A stretch of 64,000 nt of DNA from Luzula sylvatica. Its lineage: Eukaryota > Streptophyta > Magnoliopsida > Poales > Juncaceae. This document shows, piece by piece, positions 33,982-46,859 of the stretch (positions within the stretch are counted from its first letter, which is position 1; the number at the start of each line of letters is the position of its first letter). The notes below the pieces were generated by a model. The model worked only from the letters and a program-made list of their open reading frames with translations. It did not search any database and was not told where the DNA came from. The DNA lies in NCBI GenBank assembly GCA_946800325.1, contig OX326959.1, positions 23,877,447 through 23,941,446 on the forward strand. The letters run 5' to 3'. The position numbers and the translations under genes are program-made.

Positions 33982-34225
33982 GAGTAAGGTTTCCCTGTGG
34001 CCTTCACAGTGAAACCACTTGTGAAACCGCCTACGTGGCTTCGTTTCATTGGTCAATACAATGTATTTTGCACATAAACCCCTACTTTATATAAATTAAC
34101 AAACAGGGGCTTCCGAAAAAGTAGGGGTTTATATGCAAAAATATATTGTATTGACCAATAAAACAAAGCCACGTAGGCGGTTTCACAAATGGTTTCACTG
34201 TGAAGGCCACAGGGAAACCTTACTC
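33982..34225. mobile_element. 244-bp foldback MITE
   Basis: Hairpin element with ends GAGTAAGGTTTCCCTGTGG and its complement. Its duplication ATAGTTTTG is an exact 9 bp (33,973-33,981, 34,226-34,234). It has the same length and interior words (TTTCATTGGTCAA) as 57,361-57,604. A Mutator-type MITE. Confidence 0.9.
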
Positions 34226-34252
34226 ATAGTTTTGGGTCGCACCATTGAAATA

Positions 34253-34554
34253 GGGAAATTATACCTTGCCCCCAAAACCCATCACCACACTCACGATCCC
34301 ATTCTCTTTTGTTTTTTTTGGGTTGGGTGTTAATCCCCAACTCCAATTTGCACCCCACTCTCTCTCCAAATTAATTAATCCTTCGAATTAACAGTTAATT
34401 TTGAGTAAATTAACACCTCATATTAGTACCTAATAATTCATTAATTCAATTAACTGTTAATTCGAAGCATTGTTAATCGAGTGGGTAATTTTTGGGAGAT
34501 GGATAGGATATCAAGGATGTGGTGATGGGTTTGGGGGGCACAGTAAATGGCCTC
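34253..34554. mobile_element. 302-bp foldback MITE
   Basis: Its arms share CAAAACCCATCACCACA and GAATTAACAGTTAATT blocks. The duplication ATTGAAATA is an exact 9 bp (34,244-34,252, 34,555-34,563). It lies 27 bases from the preceding MITE. Confidence 0.85.
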
Positions 34555-34799
34555 ATTGAAATATATGGATGTGCTTTTCGGTTTGGGTTAACTAGGCCAT
34601 GAGTTAACGAATTAATGTGATTGTGAACATCCCGTACATCAGTACCTGACATATGATATGCTGGTGAACATTAATTAGATTGGACATGAACCAGATTTCA
34701 TGATTTCGAATTAAAGTGAAATTTGAATTTGAATTTGAATCCCCACATATAACAACCTTATCGTACTCTCTCTCATCATTAATCACACACATTACCCAC

Positions 34800-36180
34800 C
34801 CAGGCAAGAATCGACGTCTCTCTCTCTCTGTTCGCTTCTGAGGGAAATCACGGCGACTAACGATGATTTTTTTTGTTTCTTTGATCAGGCGTCTCTCTTC
34901 TCGATCGGATCATGTAAGAAACAAATTTTCTTGTTTTGTTGTGTGTTATTTGAAGTTCTGATGTTATTTCGAATTATTGTAGTATAATTTGAAGTTGTAG
35001 AATCAGGCGTGCCCTAATCTTTTTTTTTGGGTCAAATTGTTGTGCCTAGTTGAGAAATTTCAATCAATCGAAGAGGTATACCTTTTTTATTTGTGAGATT
35101 GTGGTACGATATTTCAAACCCTAAAAAAAGAGAGGCTGAAATCCGGAGCATTGAACAAACCCTAATAAGTTAGTTTGAAATTGTGTTTTATGATGGTTTC
35201 AGTAGTCGTATATCAATTAAATTTCGATTAATTGAAGCTCATCGTAATATTGAATTTCTCAAATTCAGGTGTTTCTTTGCAAAGACACCGCAAAAAGTGA
35301 CAGATTTAGTAGTGAAGAACTTCATCAAGAAATCTACACCTGCAATTGAAAATGTAAGCACGATCTCTCCATATTTCCATCTCTTATTAATGGGAAAATT
35401 TTGAAGAGACCTGCTATGTGAAGTTTTGATGTTATTTTTTTGTGTAGTTGTTCTGCAGGTAATTTGAATTAACGATAATTTCAATTAACAATAGTGATTA
35501 CAGGAAAGATCGCGAGTGTGTTAATCAGAGGATAACCGATAATATAAACAAAGAAAGAAATCTTTATAAAAGGAAATCGTGGAGATTAACAAACATATTA
35601 AATGAAATTACAACATATCAATTCATACAACAATTAGGCCTCGACAAATTGTCGATCCTCCTTTAATAAAAACTTCATACAATTGTTAATGGGTATGTGA
35701 GTTAATTCAATTGTTTCAATTTGTGTTAATGGGGATGTGAGTTAATTCAACTGTTAATCGCACGTGTTGTAAATCCATGTTGTTAGTCTGATGAATGTAA
35801 GTTGTGATATTAAATTGACATGTTAATTGAGCCAAGATTTGTTGTTAATTAATGTGGTAATTGATGTAAAATGTGGTTACTTTATCACTTAATTGATGTA
35901 ATTTATATGTAAAATGTGATGTACAAATTTGCTTATAATGAAGACATAATTGTTGTAAATTTCTTGGAAGTTATTTGTGATGTATAATTTTTTAATAATT
36001 ATGGGTGTTTCAAGTATCTAACAAATTGTTAATTGAGATTGTCTTAATAACTGTGAATCAAAAAAAGGGGGTGCTAATGGTATAGTTTTAATGAAACGTG
36101 AGTTTGTTGGAAATTGATTAAATTTTGTGTTAATTGGAGAATCGTTGTTAATTGAAATTTTGTTGTGCTAATGGTATAGT
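34800..36180 (+). other. Exon-like region, gene fragment unproven
   Basis: A CTCTCTCT leader-like tract at about 34,816-34,830 is followed by intron-like T-rich DNA, and a splice-bounded block at 35,269-35,353 (AATTCAG before, AAT|GTAAGC after) of 85 bases that can encode a short Lys/Thr-rich peptide (KTPQKVTDLVVKNFIKKSTP). I do not recognise it and see no further exons. Bases 35,690-35,760 contain a short direct repeat (GGGTATGTGAGTTAATTCAA). Confidence 0.3.
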
Positions 36181-36189
36181 TTTAAAAAA

Positions 36190-37960
36190 AAAACATCAAT
36201 GCCAAAATCAAAACAAAAACCGAAACACGATACACGAAATAAGAATTAGGCATAACAAATTACAAAATACCAAATTCGAAATTTGAAATTCATAATCCGT
36301 ATTTATAAATAGAAATAAGAAACACAAAAATCGAAACACAAAAGACAAAATATAACTACATACACAAACACAATAAACCAATACGAATATTAAATGTGAA
36401 ATACAAACGACAAACAGGAATGCAGATATGAACACATATACAAATATAATTATGAATTACGAGTTACGAATAACTAATGATGAATTACTCCTAAACGTTA
36501 AACTCTAAACTCTAAACCCTAAACTATAAGTTGTAAACCCTAGGCCCTAAACGCTAAACCTGAAATACAAATTACTAATACGAAATATGAATACCTATTA
36601 GAAAAGACGTACCACGAAATACACACACGAAAAAAACATATACCAACACGAAAAATAATAGAAGCTACGAAATACGAAACACAAATTATGGCCTACGAAA
36701 TACGAAAAATGCTATACGAAATAAGAAATACGAAAAATGATCATTGATAAGAATAACGATAAGAATAAAAATACAAGTACGAAGATGATACTCAAATACC
36801 GCTGCAAATACAAATACGAAACACATAAAAACAAATACCAATACCAATAATGAAACCAATAACAATACAAACTATGAAACACGAAACGAAAATAAAAATA
36901 TAACAATATAAGTACAAACGAAAAACAAATACAAATACGACAACGAAAATACGAGTACAAACACAAATACAAAACACACATACACAATGCAAATTCGAAT
37001 TACCACTACAAACTCGAAGTACATATACATACCCAAATACAAAAACGAGAACAAAATCTATAACAATGTAAATACAAACAAATACAAATACATCGACAAT
37101 ATACGAGTACAAACATGAACCCAAAACCCAAAATTATTTTGTTTATTTCCTTAATTTTGTCAATGATGTATAGAAAAATAAACAAATTTTGAAGCAAAAA
37201 ATATTTTAATCGTTCAAGGAAGCCGGCCCTTCAACGATTAAAGCGATTTATGCTTTAAAATTTATGAAAATCATGATTTACTGAGACAAACATATCATAG
37301 TAACATATTTTAATCTAAACGCTACATCCTAAAGTAATAACACTAGACTATAAGTGCTAAACCTTAAACAGTGAACCCCAAATACAAATTAAAATCGTCA
37401 AATAAAATTACCGATTGCAAAACACGGAACACAAAATACAAACGTGAAAACAGAAAACAAACACGAATAACAAAAAGTATACAAGCTACGAATTACGAAC
37501 AACGAAATAAGAAAAACAAAAAAAGAAATGTCAAATACAAAACGAATGAGAATAAGAATACGAGTACGAAGACGACATCCGAACACGCTTACGAATAGCA
37601 ATACGAAAAACGTGAAAACAACTACAAATACCAATAAGAGAAGCAATACGAACACAAACTACAAAATTCAAAATAAAAATACAAACATAACAATATAAAT
37701 ACAAAAGGAAATACAAATAAAAATACAGAAACAAAATACGAATACAAATGCGAATAAAATATATAAACACACAATATAAATATGAATCATCACTGCAAAT
37801 ACGGATTGCGGATTGCCAACACGCACACGTATACAAATACAAATACAAAACATATAACAATTCTTTCGCTTATTTTTTTCCCTATTTTGCCAATGATGTA
37901 CAGAAAGTGAATTAATTTTGAAGCAAAAATTGTTTCAATCGTTCAAGGAATATTGTTTGT
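36190..37960. repeat. ACGAAATAC-type low-complexity repeat in two tandem blocks
   Basis: Two blocks (about 36,490-37,220 and 37,310-37,950) each begin with CTAAAC/CCTAAA words, continue as degenerate AAATACGAA repeats and end with a shared unit (AATGATGTA, TTTTGAAGCAAAAA, AATCGTTCAAGGAA). The arrangement shows a tandem duplication of about 730 bp followed by divergence. Long hydrophobic frames on the minus strand are by-products of the repeat. Confidence 0.75.
36491..36560. repeat. Degenerate interstitial telomere-like repeat
   Basis: AAACCCTAAAC, TAAACCCTAGGCCCTAAAC and single-base variants occur within 70 bases. They match the plant telomere unit CCCTAAA in degenerate form. A weaker set lies at about 37,315-37,380. 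Confidence 0.6.
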
Positions 37961-38269
37961 TTTTAGGTTTTATAAGTGTATTTTTTATTTTACTACAAAA
38001 TTGAAAGCTTTTTGTCTTTTTCAAAATTGAGATTGCGAGTATTTTTGTTTATCTCTATGCGTATTGTTTTTAGGTTTTATAAGTGTATTTTTTATTTTAC
38101 TTTCACATTTCAGCGATATATTCGATATTTTGCTATTTTACAATGATTTTTTATTTTTCAGAATATCGGGGTTATATTTTTATATTTAATAATGCATTTT
38201 TGAAATTTCCCTGTTTTAGAGGGGTGTATTTGATATTTTCTTAATTTACAAACTTTTGTTTCAGACAAT

Positions 38270-38397
38270 ATAGTTTTTCACTTTTTTTTTTAGTTTTAAA
38301 TTTAATTTTTTTTTTTAATTATTATATGATATGATTTCGTAATTTTGGATTATCTTAACACTACGTCACAGGCCTCCAAAATCTCAGGACCGGACCT
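38270..38397 (-). mobile_element. hAT-like element end, solo
   Basis: ATTACGAAATCATATCAT and GTCACAGGCCTCC...AGGACCGGACCTG on one strand match the complement of the left end of the element at 52,898-54,387. The other end is not found nearby. It abuts the promoter side of the copy-3 membrane gene, whose homology begins at 38,398. Confidence 0.65.
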
Positions 38398-38536
38398 GAT
38401 TAGTATTAGTATCTTGTTTGTTTTTGTTTGTTATCATTAATGTTTCCTATAATTAAATTAAAACATTGTTGTTTCTTTTTCTGTGCTATTTTGGTTTAAT
38501 ACAAGAAAGAAAGGAGAACAAAAGCATACTTGAGAG

Positions 38537-39988
38537 ATGGCTAAAAGTCCAAATACAATTGAATCTTCCGACCCCGCGACTCAACCAGCCGAAAACCCAT
38601 TTAGTATACTAATTTGCTTAAATTTATTCTTTTAGTGGATAAGTTTCTTGTCTTTCGATGAAACATAACTTTATTTTTGGGGATTTTAATTCTAATTCGA
38701 TGATTTTTTGATGTATTAGGGTGGATAACTGATGAGGCCTCGAAACAAAATCAAGAGATTTACGACCTTGAACAAGGGCTGATTCAGAATATTAACGAAC
38801 ATCAAGTACCTCTATTGTATATTTCAGAAGAAATGAAAATGGAAGAAAAAGAGAAAACGTCCGAAATATGGATTTTCCGACTTCAAAAAGTATGTTCAGA
38901 GACACAAATTTCAAAGCATACGTAGATAATTTATGGGAAAATATAGTTTGCCCCCCACAAACTCACTTTGACACCCTAGATGTGTCACCTTACGCCCCAC
39001 TAAGGTAATTGACATGTCAATTGCATGGTACACCATGTTCAATTGATAATGTATTAATTATTTAATAAAAATATCATAAATAAATTATGATAAGTAATTA
39101 AAAAACAATACGTACATTAAGATTATGATAATTTACCAACCTCCTTATTTTGGACTCATATTTATGCAATCTATTTATGCCACATCATCACAATTATTTC
39201 AACAATTATATTAGAATATGTGGCAACATATGAACCATATATTAACCTTTGATTTTGTGTGATTATGTTTTATTTGTAGATATTTATGTGTCCCTTATTT
39301 TACACATAGTTTTAAGCAATTTTAGAAGGCCACATCACCTTACACTGATGACGTGTCAAATTATTATTTGTTAGGTTCATGTTGGACTAGGTGTATTTGA
39401 TTTTAAATTTTTTTCACAATATGTTACATGATCAATTGTGAATACAAATAGAATGTGAATAGTTTAAATATCTAACATTAATAAATTAATATATAATATC
39501 ATAAAACATACATCAAATATTGTTAGTAATTTCATAATATAATTTTAAAAAATTAAGAAATATATTTGTTGTAATTTTATCTTTATTTTGAGATCTATAT
39601 TATCATATATTTATTATTTTTCTCTATCTTAAATTATGAAAACAATTATGTAAAAAAAAATATAAAAAAAAATATAATTACATTAATGACTTGTAAGACT
39701 AATAATTATTATTTTTAAAACTATAATTGAAAAAAGGGAAATTTTACTGTTTAGACCAAATAAGTTTCGTATTACCAAAAATAGACCAACTAGTTTCAAA
39801 ATTTGGGAAATAACACTCTCGACCTTTGAAAAGTCGAGAGATTGCTAAACTGCTCGACTTTTCAAAAGTCGAGCGCTTTTATTCCTTAATCACCTGATCG
39901 CATGGCAGGATTAATTATTTTTCCAAACTGCTCGACCTTTGAAAAATCGAGCAATTTTGCAATGATTTGGTCCCCCACTCTCTCTCTC

Positions 39989-40022
<34 letters not shown>

Positions 40023-40406
40023 AAGCCCTCGACCTTTCAAAGGTCGAGCACTTTGTGCTATTTATAATACCCCCGTTTGGTCCCCACTCACTCAAAATGT
40101 ACCTTCCGAATTATCCATTATTTAGTTATTACGTTCTTTACAAATTTTATTCGGATCCGGATAGTATCCGGATCCATCAAAATTTTAGATCCTAGATCCG
40201 GATCCATACCCGTAAAAACGAATACGGTTCTGGATCCGGTTCCATACGGATCCGGATATTTTATTTTCGGATCCGGATACGGTTCGGGTCGGTTCGGACA
40301 ATATCCGCCCCATTGACACCCCTATATTGGAGGCATTATTACTTTGGCATTGCTTAGAATCATTTATAAACAAGATTACGAGGATTGGAGTCTAGAAGAC
40401 GATTAG
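38537..40406 (+). pseudogene. Small two-TM protein gene, copy 3 (truncated)
   Basis: Exon 1 (38,537-38,603) and exon 2 (38,720-38,889) are open and keep GT-AG sites, although the last base of exon 1 is A rather than G. Exon 3 has lost its first half, including the first hydrophobic segment: only 40,325-40,406, ending in the family's WSLEDD, remains after a hAT-like MITE. The MITE itself has lost its left end and carries an inserted CTCGAC palindrome element. Exon 2 remains well conserved despite the broken gene. Confidence 0.75.
39733..40060 (-). repeat. CTCGAC...GTCGAG palindrome element, copy 2
   Basis: Four palindromes lie at 39,816-39,840, 39,852-39,874, 39,930-39,952 and 40,028-40,048, with a (CT)n microsatellite at about 39,976-40,021. 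The conserved tail (39,733-39,815) is the reverse complement of that at 60,840-60,925. Confidence 0.75.
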
Positions 40407-41464
40407 GATTGGACTGAGATAGAAGAATGTACAAGAGAGTCTGCCATGTATGTATTACCTTGGTATTTAACCAATTCTTACATTTGTAATCCGCAGAACT
40501 AAATAATTGATATGTTCATTAATATTTCTTTTAGTTAATTTTAATATAGTTGTTAATTCAATTTTCTTAGAAATGTATATTTGAATAAATAAATAAACAA
40601 ATGTCATTTTTTTTTTTAAAAGTATGGCTATCTATAAAATAGGGTTGTTGTTGTGGGGGCTAAAATGAAAATTGGGCCTGAAATAATTTATGACCACCTT
40701 TTAGGTTGCTGGACCAAAATTATACCTGCAAAATAATTGTAAGAAATACATGTATGTTCATTTTTAAGGAATCGTCTCATTCATAACTGCTTATACCTGC
40801 AAAATTATTTAAATATACAATTGAAATGGAGTTGACTTGTATAATTTAAGGACCGAATTACTTAACAAAAAAGTAAATATATCGTTACGTGCATTGGTTT
40901 TACAGTGGAAAAAACAGTAAAAGAACTATATGATATATGTGTAGAAGTTTTGAGATTTTTCACTAATATAAATCACGGTAAACCCTAATGCTAAAGCAAG
41001 ATAAAAGATAAATCATAAATTAATTCTAGACAAAATAATTTGGCATATATGTGTCTCGACATACAGTACAAAGGAGATAACAAGGGGCAGAATAGTAAAT
41101 CCACTCATTTCCGTTAAGTTTATCAGGTTAAATGTTAGTGGTGTATTAATTTGTAATTTGAGGTTTAGCCGTTTAAGTAAGGATACACTTGTAATAATCC
41201 CTTTTATTTATTATAGATAGATAGATGGATTGGTAGATAAAATACAAGCTGTCAATTCCTGATTTTGTTAAAAACCGGGAACTAATTTCCTTCTTTTAGT
41301 ATAAGATCAGAATATCACGGCCAGAAAATAAATTGCAAGTTAAAATGGATCTCAGAACCCCGAACTTCGGTGTAGCAATGTCGATGGAAGGACCTGGAGT
41401 TTGCAGAAAGAGAGAAATGGTTGCATAGCGCCATAGACCCCAAGGCCCCAACACACGCTGTGAC
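40407..41464. other. Spacer of unit 3
   Basis: No gene is seen. Bases 40,920-41,075 match 11,520-11,690. From 41,213 it is the PPR 5' flank with its GATA microsatellite, collinear with 23,895-24,130. Confidence 0.6.
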
Positions 41465-42698
41465 ATAAGGAGCAGAACGAAGGATCCATTTCTCATGTTC
41501 TATCGCCATTACCACACTCCCAAGAAACCAGGTTCTCTGTTTCTCAAACCTCAACCCATCCAATTCAAACCCGTAAACTCAAAACCCATTATCCCTTTTT
41601 CCAATCTCATCAAGCACCCTCCATATGAAACTCTGTTCATCCATTACATGACGGAATTGGCCAAAATGGGCTTCGTGCGAGAAGCCACTCACCTGTTCGA
41701 TAAAATGCCTGAACTAAATTGCGAACCAACCGTGGCTTCCTTGAACTGTTTGCTCTCATTTTTATGCGAGAAAAGAGAAGGGCTATACATGGTGAAGGAC
41801 GTTTTATTGAAATCTCATGAGATGTGTATACGGGTCTAGAGAAATAATCGCTCTAATGGGTTTGTTTGATTGAGATCCTGTTCCGAAAATTTACTCTCTG
41901 GTTTTAAATTCTCTATGCAAAGAATCAAACCGTTCTGTTGAGATAATGGAGCTCATACAAGAAATGAAAAATGCAGGATTTTTACCGAGGTTATTGGATT
42001 GTAATAACGTGATTGGTTCGCTTGCTAAAGAGGGTAAGGTAGACGAGGCATATGATTTCATTAACGGCATGAGAATCAATGGAGTAAAGTCTGACGTTAA
42101 AAGCTATAATCTTGTATTAGCTGCATTTTCAGAGGCTGAGAAATTCAACATGGTACATCAGGTGTTCGATGAAATGCTTATAATGGGCCTCGTTCCAAAT
42201 CTTTGTACATTTAACATTTACATAGGAAGTTTATGCAAAAACGGTGATTTGGAGAGAGCAGTTCAAATGATTACTTGCATGGAAAGAAACGGATGCAATG
42301 CTGACGTGGCAATTTATAATATGATAATTCGTGAGTTCGTGCTTAGAGGTGAATTAATCAAAGCTAAGGAGTTGATGAATGAGAAGGATAAGAAGAAAAT
42401 TAAATGGAATTCCGATACATTAACTATCTATTTTGACGGGCTAAGAAAAGAAGGCCAAATTTTGAACGCACACGACATGTTTGTGGAAATGTCCTCTTCT
42501 GATAAGTTTGATTTGGGTATTTTGGGGTTTAGTAATATGATTTGCGGTCTCTGTGAGAAAGGTTTCTTTTGTGAATCAATTAGGGTTTTGGATTATATGA
42601 TCATGAGGAATCAAATTCCCGATGCTAAGTCATGGGAATCTCTTCTTTTCTGTATGAAATTGAGTTGTCGAGACATCGAGATTCTCTCAGACGAATGA
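41465..42698 (+). pseudogene. P-class PPR pseudogene
   Basis: This is a near-identical copy of the PPR gene at 24,132-25,427. Three lesions are visible. The start ATG is ATA (41,465-41,467). Sixty-two bases are deleted after 41,836, which shifts the frame. A TGT codon is TGA at 41,871-41,873. The remaining 250 codons from 41,946 are open and still read as PPR motifs, so decay is recent. An internal ATG at 41,495 could start at most 114 codons. Confidence 0.93.
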
Positions 42699-42754
42699 AC
42701 TTAATTATAAATTTATTAATCTTTTACCATTATCCGAATTTAGTATATATTTAC

Positions 42755-42939
42755 CAATGTTTTAAATTGCGATATAGCGGTCCATTGCGCTTGGACTGTA
42801 ATTTACATACGGTGACCGATATTGCGCGATATTGCGGCAATATTGCGGCGCAATTTTGTTGTTTGCGGCATTGCGTTTTTGAAATATTTATTGCGATTTG
42901 CGCTATTGCGGCGCAATTGCGTCGCAATTTAAATCATTG
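42755..42939. mobile_element. 185-bp hAT-like MITE
   Basis: The ends are CAATGTTTTAAATTGCGA and the complement of CAATGATTTAAATTGCGA. The 8-bp duplication ATATTTAC is exact (42,747-42,754, 42,940-42,947). The interior is rich in ATTGCGGC words. The unit 2 copy lacks it, so it postdates the duplication. Confidence 0.92.
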
Positions 42940-43254
42940 ATATTTACATATACGAGGCCATGAATGCAAAAACTTTATCCCATTGGCAATGCATATGTTT
43001 ATCTAACTTTATGAAATAAAATAATAATGTTCGTTCAATGAGAACATCTGTTTAGGTTTCTCGGCGCGTTTACATCATAATTGATTAACATATTTTATTA
43101 TCTTAAATTAGTTGGTATTTTTTTTTTCATTGAGTGGTTTGAGAACATTCATCATGGTGTTATCATTTACAAAATTATGCTTTGTCAATTCAAATAATTA
43201 GAAAAAAAAACATTTTCTGAATAATGTAAAAGAAGAGAAGGTTTGTACCAAAAA

Positions 43255-43975
43255 AGTATGACTTCCTAACCGAAATCATTCATGCAAAAAATATGAGACT
43301 TAACTAGCAAAGGAAGCAATATGTGTGTGACTGACTGGTCATGCAAAAGAAGATTTGTACCATCGAAAGTTTGTAACTATATAAAAATGTATGTCTCAAA
43401 CTCAAAGAACAAAAAGTTTAAAAATAAAATGTATATATTTGTTCGAAAAGATGAGCAAAGAAGAAACAAATCATGTTTTAGTACATCGGAGGAAATCAAA
43501 CTAAACAAAATCAGTCATTATCGCGCGTTAACTTGTGATCCAAAAATAGAAGGTATTGTTTTTTTGATTGAGTGGATTGAAAACATTCATCATGGTGTTA
43601 TCCTTTACAAAAAAAAGTATGACTTTTTAACAGTAATCATTCATGCAAATAAGATATGAGTTTAACTAACGAAGGAGACAACATGTGTGCGAGCTATCGT
43701 GCAAATGAAGATTTTATCGATCAAAAAATTGTACCATTGTAAGTTTGTAACGATATAAAAATGTATAGCAAGCGCAAAAAGTTAAAAATAAAATATATGT
43801 ATTTGCTCGAAAATATAAGCAAAGAAGAAACAAGTCTTGTTTTGGTACATCGGAGGAAATCAAACTAAACAAAATCATTCATTATCGTGCGTTAACTTTT
43901 GATCCAAAAGTGTGTTCTCATTGCAAAAAAATCAGATAGATTTGCTTGTGGAAGTACTCTTCTGAATATATATTT
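43255..43975. repeat. Tandem duplication of about 350 bp
   Basis: Two diverged copies begin AAAAAAGTATGACTT (about 43,250 and 43,610) and share GCAAAAGAAGATTT-type, AAAAATGTAT and GGAGGAAATCAAACTAAACA blocks. Small open frames here are not conserved between copies. A relic of the same DNA is at about 59,510-59,640. Confidence 0.65.
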
Positions 43976-44289
43976 GATTTAGGATATTAGGATTTAGTAC
44001 TCTAATTTGCAAAAAAAAATCAGGTTTTAGTACATTCTTTTTGAAAGCAACTAAAGTTTAACAATTTAATGATTGATATATTTTAAAAAGTTGAGGCAAA
44101 AGTTTCTTAATGCATTGAGAAATTTGGGTTGTCAAAATAACAAGATTTTTCTTGAAGAACTATAATTTTAAATATATTAATCTCTTCCAATTATTGAAAT
44201 TTACCATATATTTACACAAGACACTGAGTGACGTTTCATCGTACTTTTAATTCATCAGACACATAAGTAGGTACACACGATCATGGAAA

Positions 44290-46859
44290 TTAGCACACTT
44301 GAAGCGGTACGCCTTGTTCTTTTTTCATACTTTTCTTACATTTCCATTGAGAATTTCTGCCATTGTTGTTTTCACTTTTATGTACCCATGGTGCCACGGC
44401 ATGTGGGTTCGCCCATAATCCACTCCCCGCATTCTTTGCCTCTTTCTCCCACTGAAAACAAAATAGAAAGAAATATTGTATATATAAACCAGAGTTTCGT
44501 CAAGCTTAACCATCAATACAGTGGTTAAAAAGAGTGTTTTGTTTTGTAATTTATGACGAGTTTAGGGGCTATAATGCAAATTTCATAAAAAGAGGGATCA
44601 ATAAGAAATACAATTAGGGTAGTTTCAAAATAACCTTAGCGAATTCGGGACGATCATCGTAAATTACATGATGCCATGCACAACCTCTTTTCAGCAATAT
44701 TTTCTGCATTAATTATGAGGATCAGGACAGTAATTTCGCAGAAGCAAAAAAATAAAAAAAAATATATTACCTGTATAAATACGCCGTTACAGTACACATC
44801 TCCAAGCCATCTATAATACCGGTCCTGTCCATATATTTGTATTTTGAGACGCTTATTTTGTATAAGCTTTATTAACTCGTCCTGTGCCTCTTTTCCATAT
44901 TCCATGTCCATCTCTGGCGCATCAATTCCTCTGCATATTTATTCCCGTAAAAATTGGTGCTTATTATGCATAACACGAATTTCAAATCGACATTCAACGA
45001 TTTAAAAGTCCTAAGTAACAAGTCCCAAATACGTATTTAAGTATGTATCTTGATATCACTTTCTCTCTATGTAATAACAATAACTCTTATTTCAAAAAAT
45101 TAATAATAAATTGAAAATGTTTACTTGAGTCTAATCTTGTATTCCTTTGCAAGAGTCTCCTCGTTATTAGGTCCTTTAATCACCCTAGGGGGGCGTTTGG
45201 TTGGAGCTTTGGAATGAGAATGCCTTGGCATATTTTCTTATGGATTCCATTACCACGTTTGGTTTGCGCACTGGGTAATAAAATAATGGAATACTCGATT
45301 CCCTAGGGCATAGATGGTGGGAATAGGATTACCACCAAAATTGGTGGCTTTTCTCTATTCCCATGAGGAGGGAATACAATTTATTTTCTTTTCCAAAAAT
45401 AAGCAGCTCCAACCTTCTATAAATAAACCAACTTTTATATTTTTAGAGTATGCCATGGAATAAATGAGTGTGCCAACCAAACACGATTATAGAGTATGCC
45501 ATGGAATGATATGTCTTGGCATGATATTCCTTGGCATACTTCATGCCAAGGTATTCTCCAAAGCACGAACCAAACGGCCCCTAGAAGTGTATCGCATTTG
45601 GATTAGAAAAATATCAAGTCTCAAGACTCCAATTTTGTATTTTGATTACTCGAAATAAAACTCGAACCTATATCCTTGCTCGATAATATTTCTTTGCAAT
45701 TTATCGGCCTTTTTATAGTTTCTGACAGCTCGACAGTTTCGTCTCTCGATTGTGGCTTCTTGAATTTCTGTCGGTACATTTGAAGATTCTCTTGGATCTG
45801 CAGCGTCCACATGCACTGTCATCCCGTCCCCATCCCCGATCAATTTTGTATTAACCTTTCATCATTAGACGTGGGGAAATTAATATGATTATAGTCTCAA
45901 CTCGAGTATTAAATAGATTTTTGGACTACTTAACTTATATGACTACAATATGGTTTGTTATGATTATGAATAAAAGTTGAATTTAGTACTTTGGGCCAAG
46001 TCAAATTATAACAAATATTCAATAATGATTAAAAGAGAATCTTTTAGTTTCTCACAGGTAATGTATGCATTTCAAATTGGATTCCTTGGGGCCATTTGGA
46101 AGGTGCCGAGGTCTTCGTAGGAGTTCGAGCAGATGGAAGATTGTAAAATTCAAGAAAACGCTGAAAAATGAATAAGAGCAAAAGTTAAAATTGCAAAATT
46201 CAAGGGCCAAAATGAATATTTGCAAAAGTAAAACCACTTACTGTGAGTGTATCGTCTTTGGTAAAAGTACGCGCAATTAAGTTGGATGCTTCCTGTGGAG
46301 TACGAGGACGCGGGTCTGAACCTCTCCATTCCGCCAATATTTTTCTATACCTATTTAAATTTTACAAAAAAGGAAGTAATCTTTTAGTTCTTAATGCTGT
46401 TTTTCTGTCCTTAACAAAAATGATTAGTCTAATAAAATCGTATAATTGAAAATTTGAAACCATGGGTATGTATATGTTTACCATTTAGCTTGTGTTTTCT
46501 TGGAATGTGGCAAATGATCACTAAGTCCTTCTGGCACCTATTATTTTGATCATAACCAAATTATATGTACCGAAATTACAAATAAGCCCTCAAGATATCA
46601 ATAATTTACGAAAAGCGAGCTAATTATCACTTAAATCAAGCAAAAACCTTAATTACAAAAATTACAAAATTCAGGGAAATCGAAATATCAGTACCTGAGA
46701 AGTTGTGTCAAAAGTGACAAGATCAATCTTAAGTGAATTGAAACCCTTAATATCTGGAGGCACGTATTCTTGGTAAGTCCAACTATACTGAGGGCGATGT
46801 GGTGGTGGCGAGTCATCACAACACTCTCCCCTAAAACACTTGAGTATTGCATTTCCCAT
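44290..46859 (-). CDS. CAN-like staphylococcal nuclease B
   Basis: Nine exons join in phase: 46,695-46,859; 46,482-46,537; 46,242-46,350; 46,056-46,160; 45,668-45,855; 45,125-45,184; 44,771-44,930; 44,635-44,703; 44,290-44,451. The product has 357 residues. It matches the plant CAN family (Ca2+-dependent nucleases with an SNase domain) along its length: MGN start with Cys8, Cys13 and Cys14 (likely myristoylation and palmitoylation, hence plasma membrane), VPEGL, GDGDG near 152-156 and HVDAADPRE. RLKGIDAPE follows, with R226, D231 and E234 in the positions of SNase R35, D40 and E43. R268 lies in DRYYRWLGD. It ends with one unit of the repeat that is expanded in copy A. Intron 5 contains a PIF MITE whose target duplication rebuilds the CTAG splice acceptor. 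It looks like the least damaged nuclease here. Confidence 0.85.
45188..45580. mobile_element. PIF/Harbinger-like MITE in intron 5 of nuclease B
   Basis: The ends are GGGGGGCGTTTGGTT and AACCAAACGGCCC, with the 3-bp duplication CTA (45,185-45,187, 45,581-45,583). The arms share CTTTGG and CTTGGCATA blocks. The insertion falls next to the AG acceptor of exon 6 on the gene's strand. The duplicated CTA followed by G restores an acceptor, so splicing may survive. Confidence 0.88.

Noticed and set aside
36208..37860. Several overlapping hydrophobic frames of 60-110 codons on the minus strand
   Set aside because: They are products of the AAATACGAA low-complexity repeat and overlap each other in different frames.
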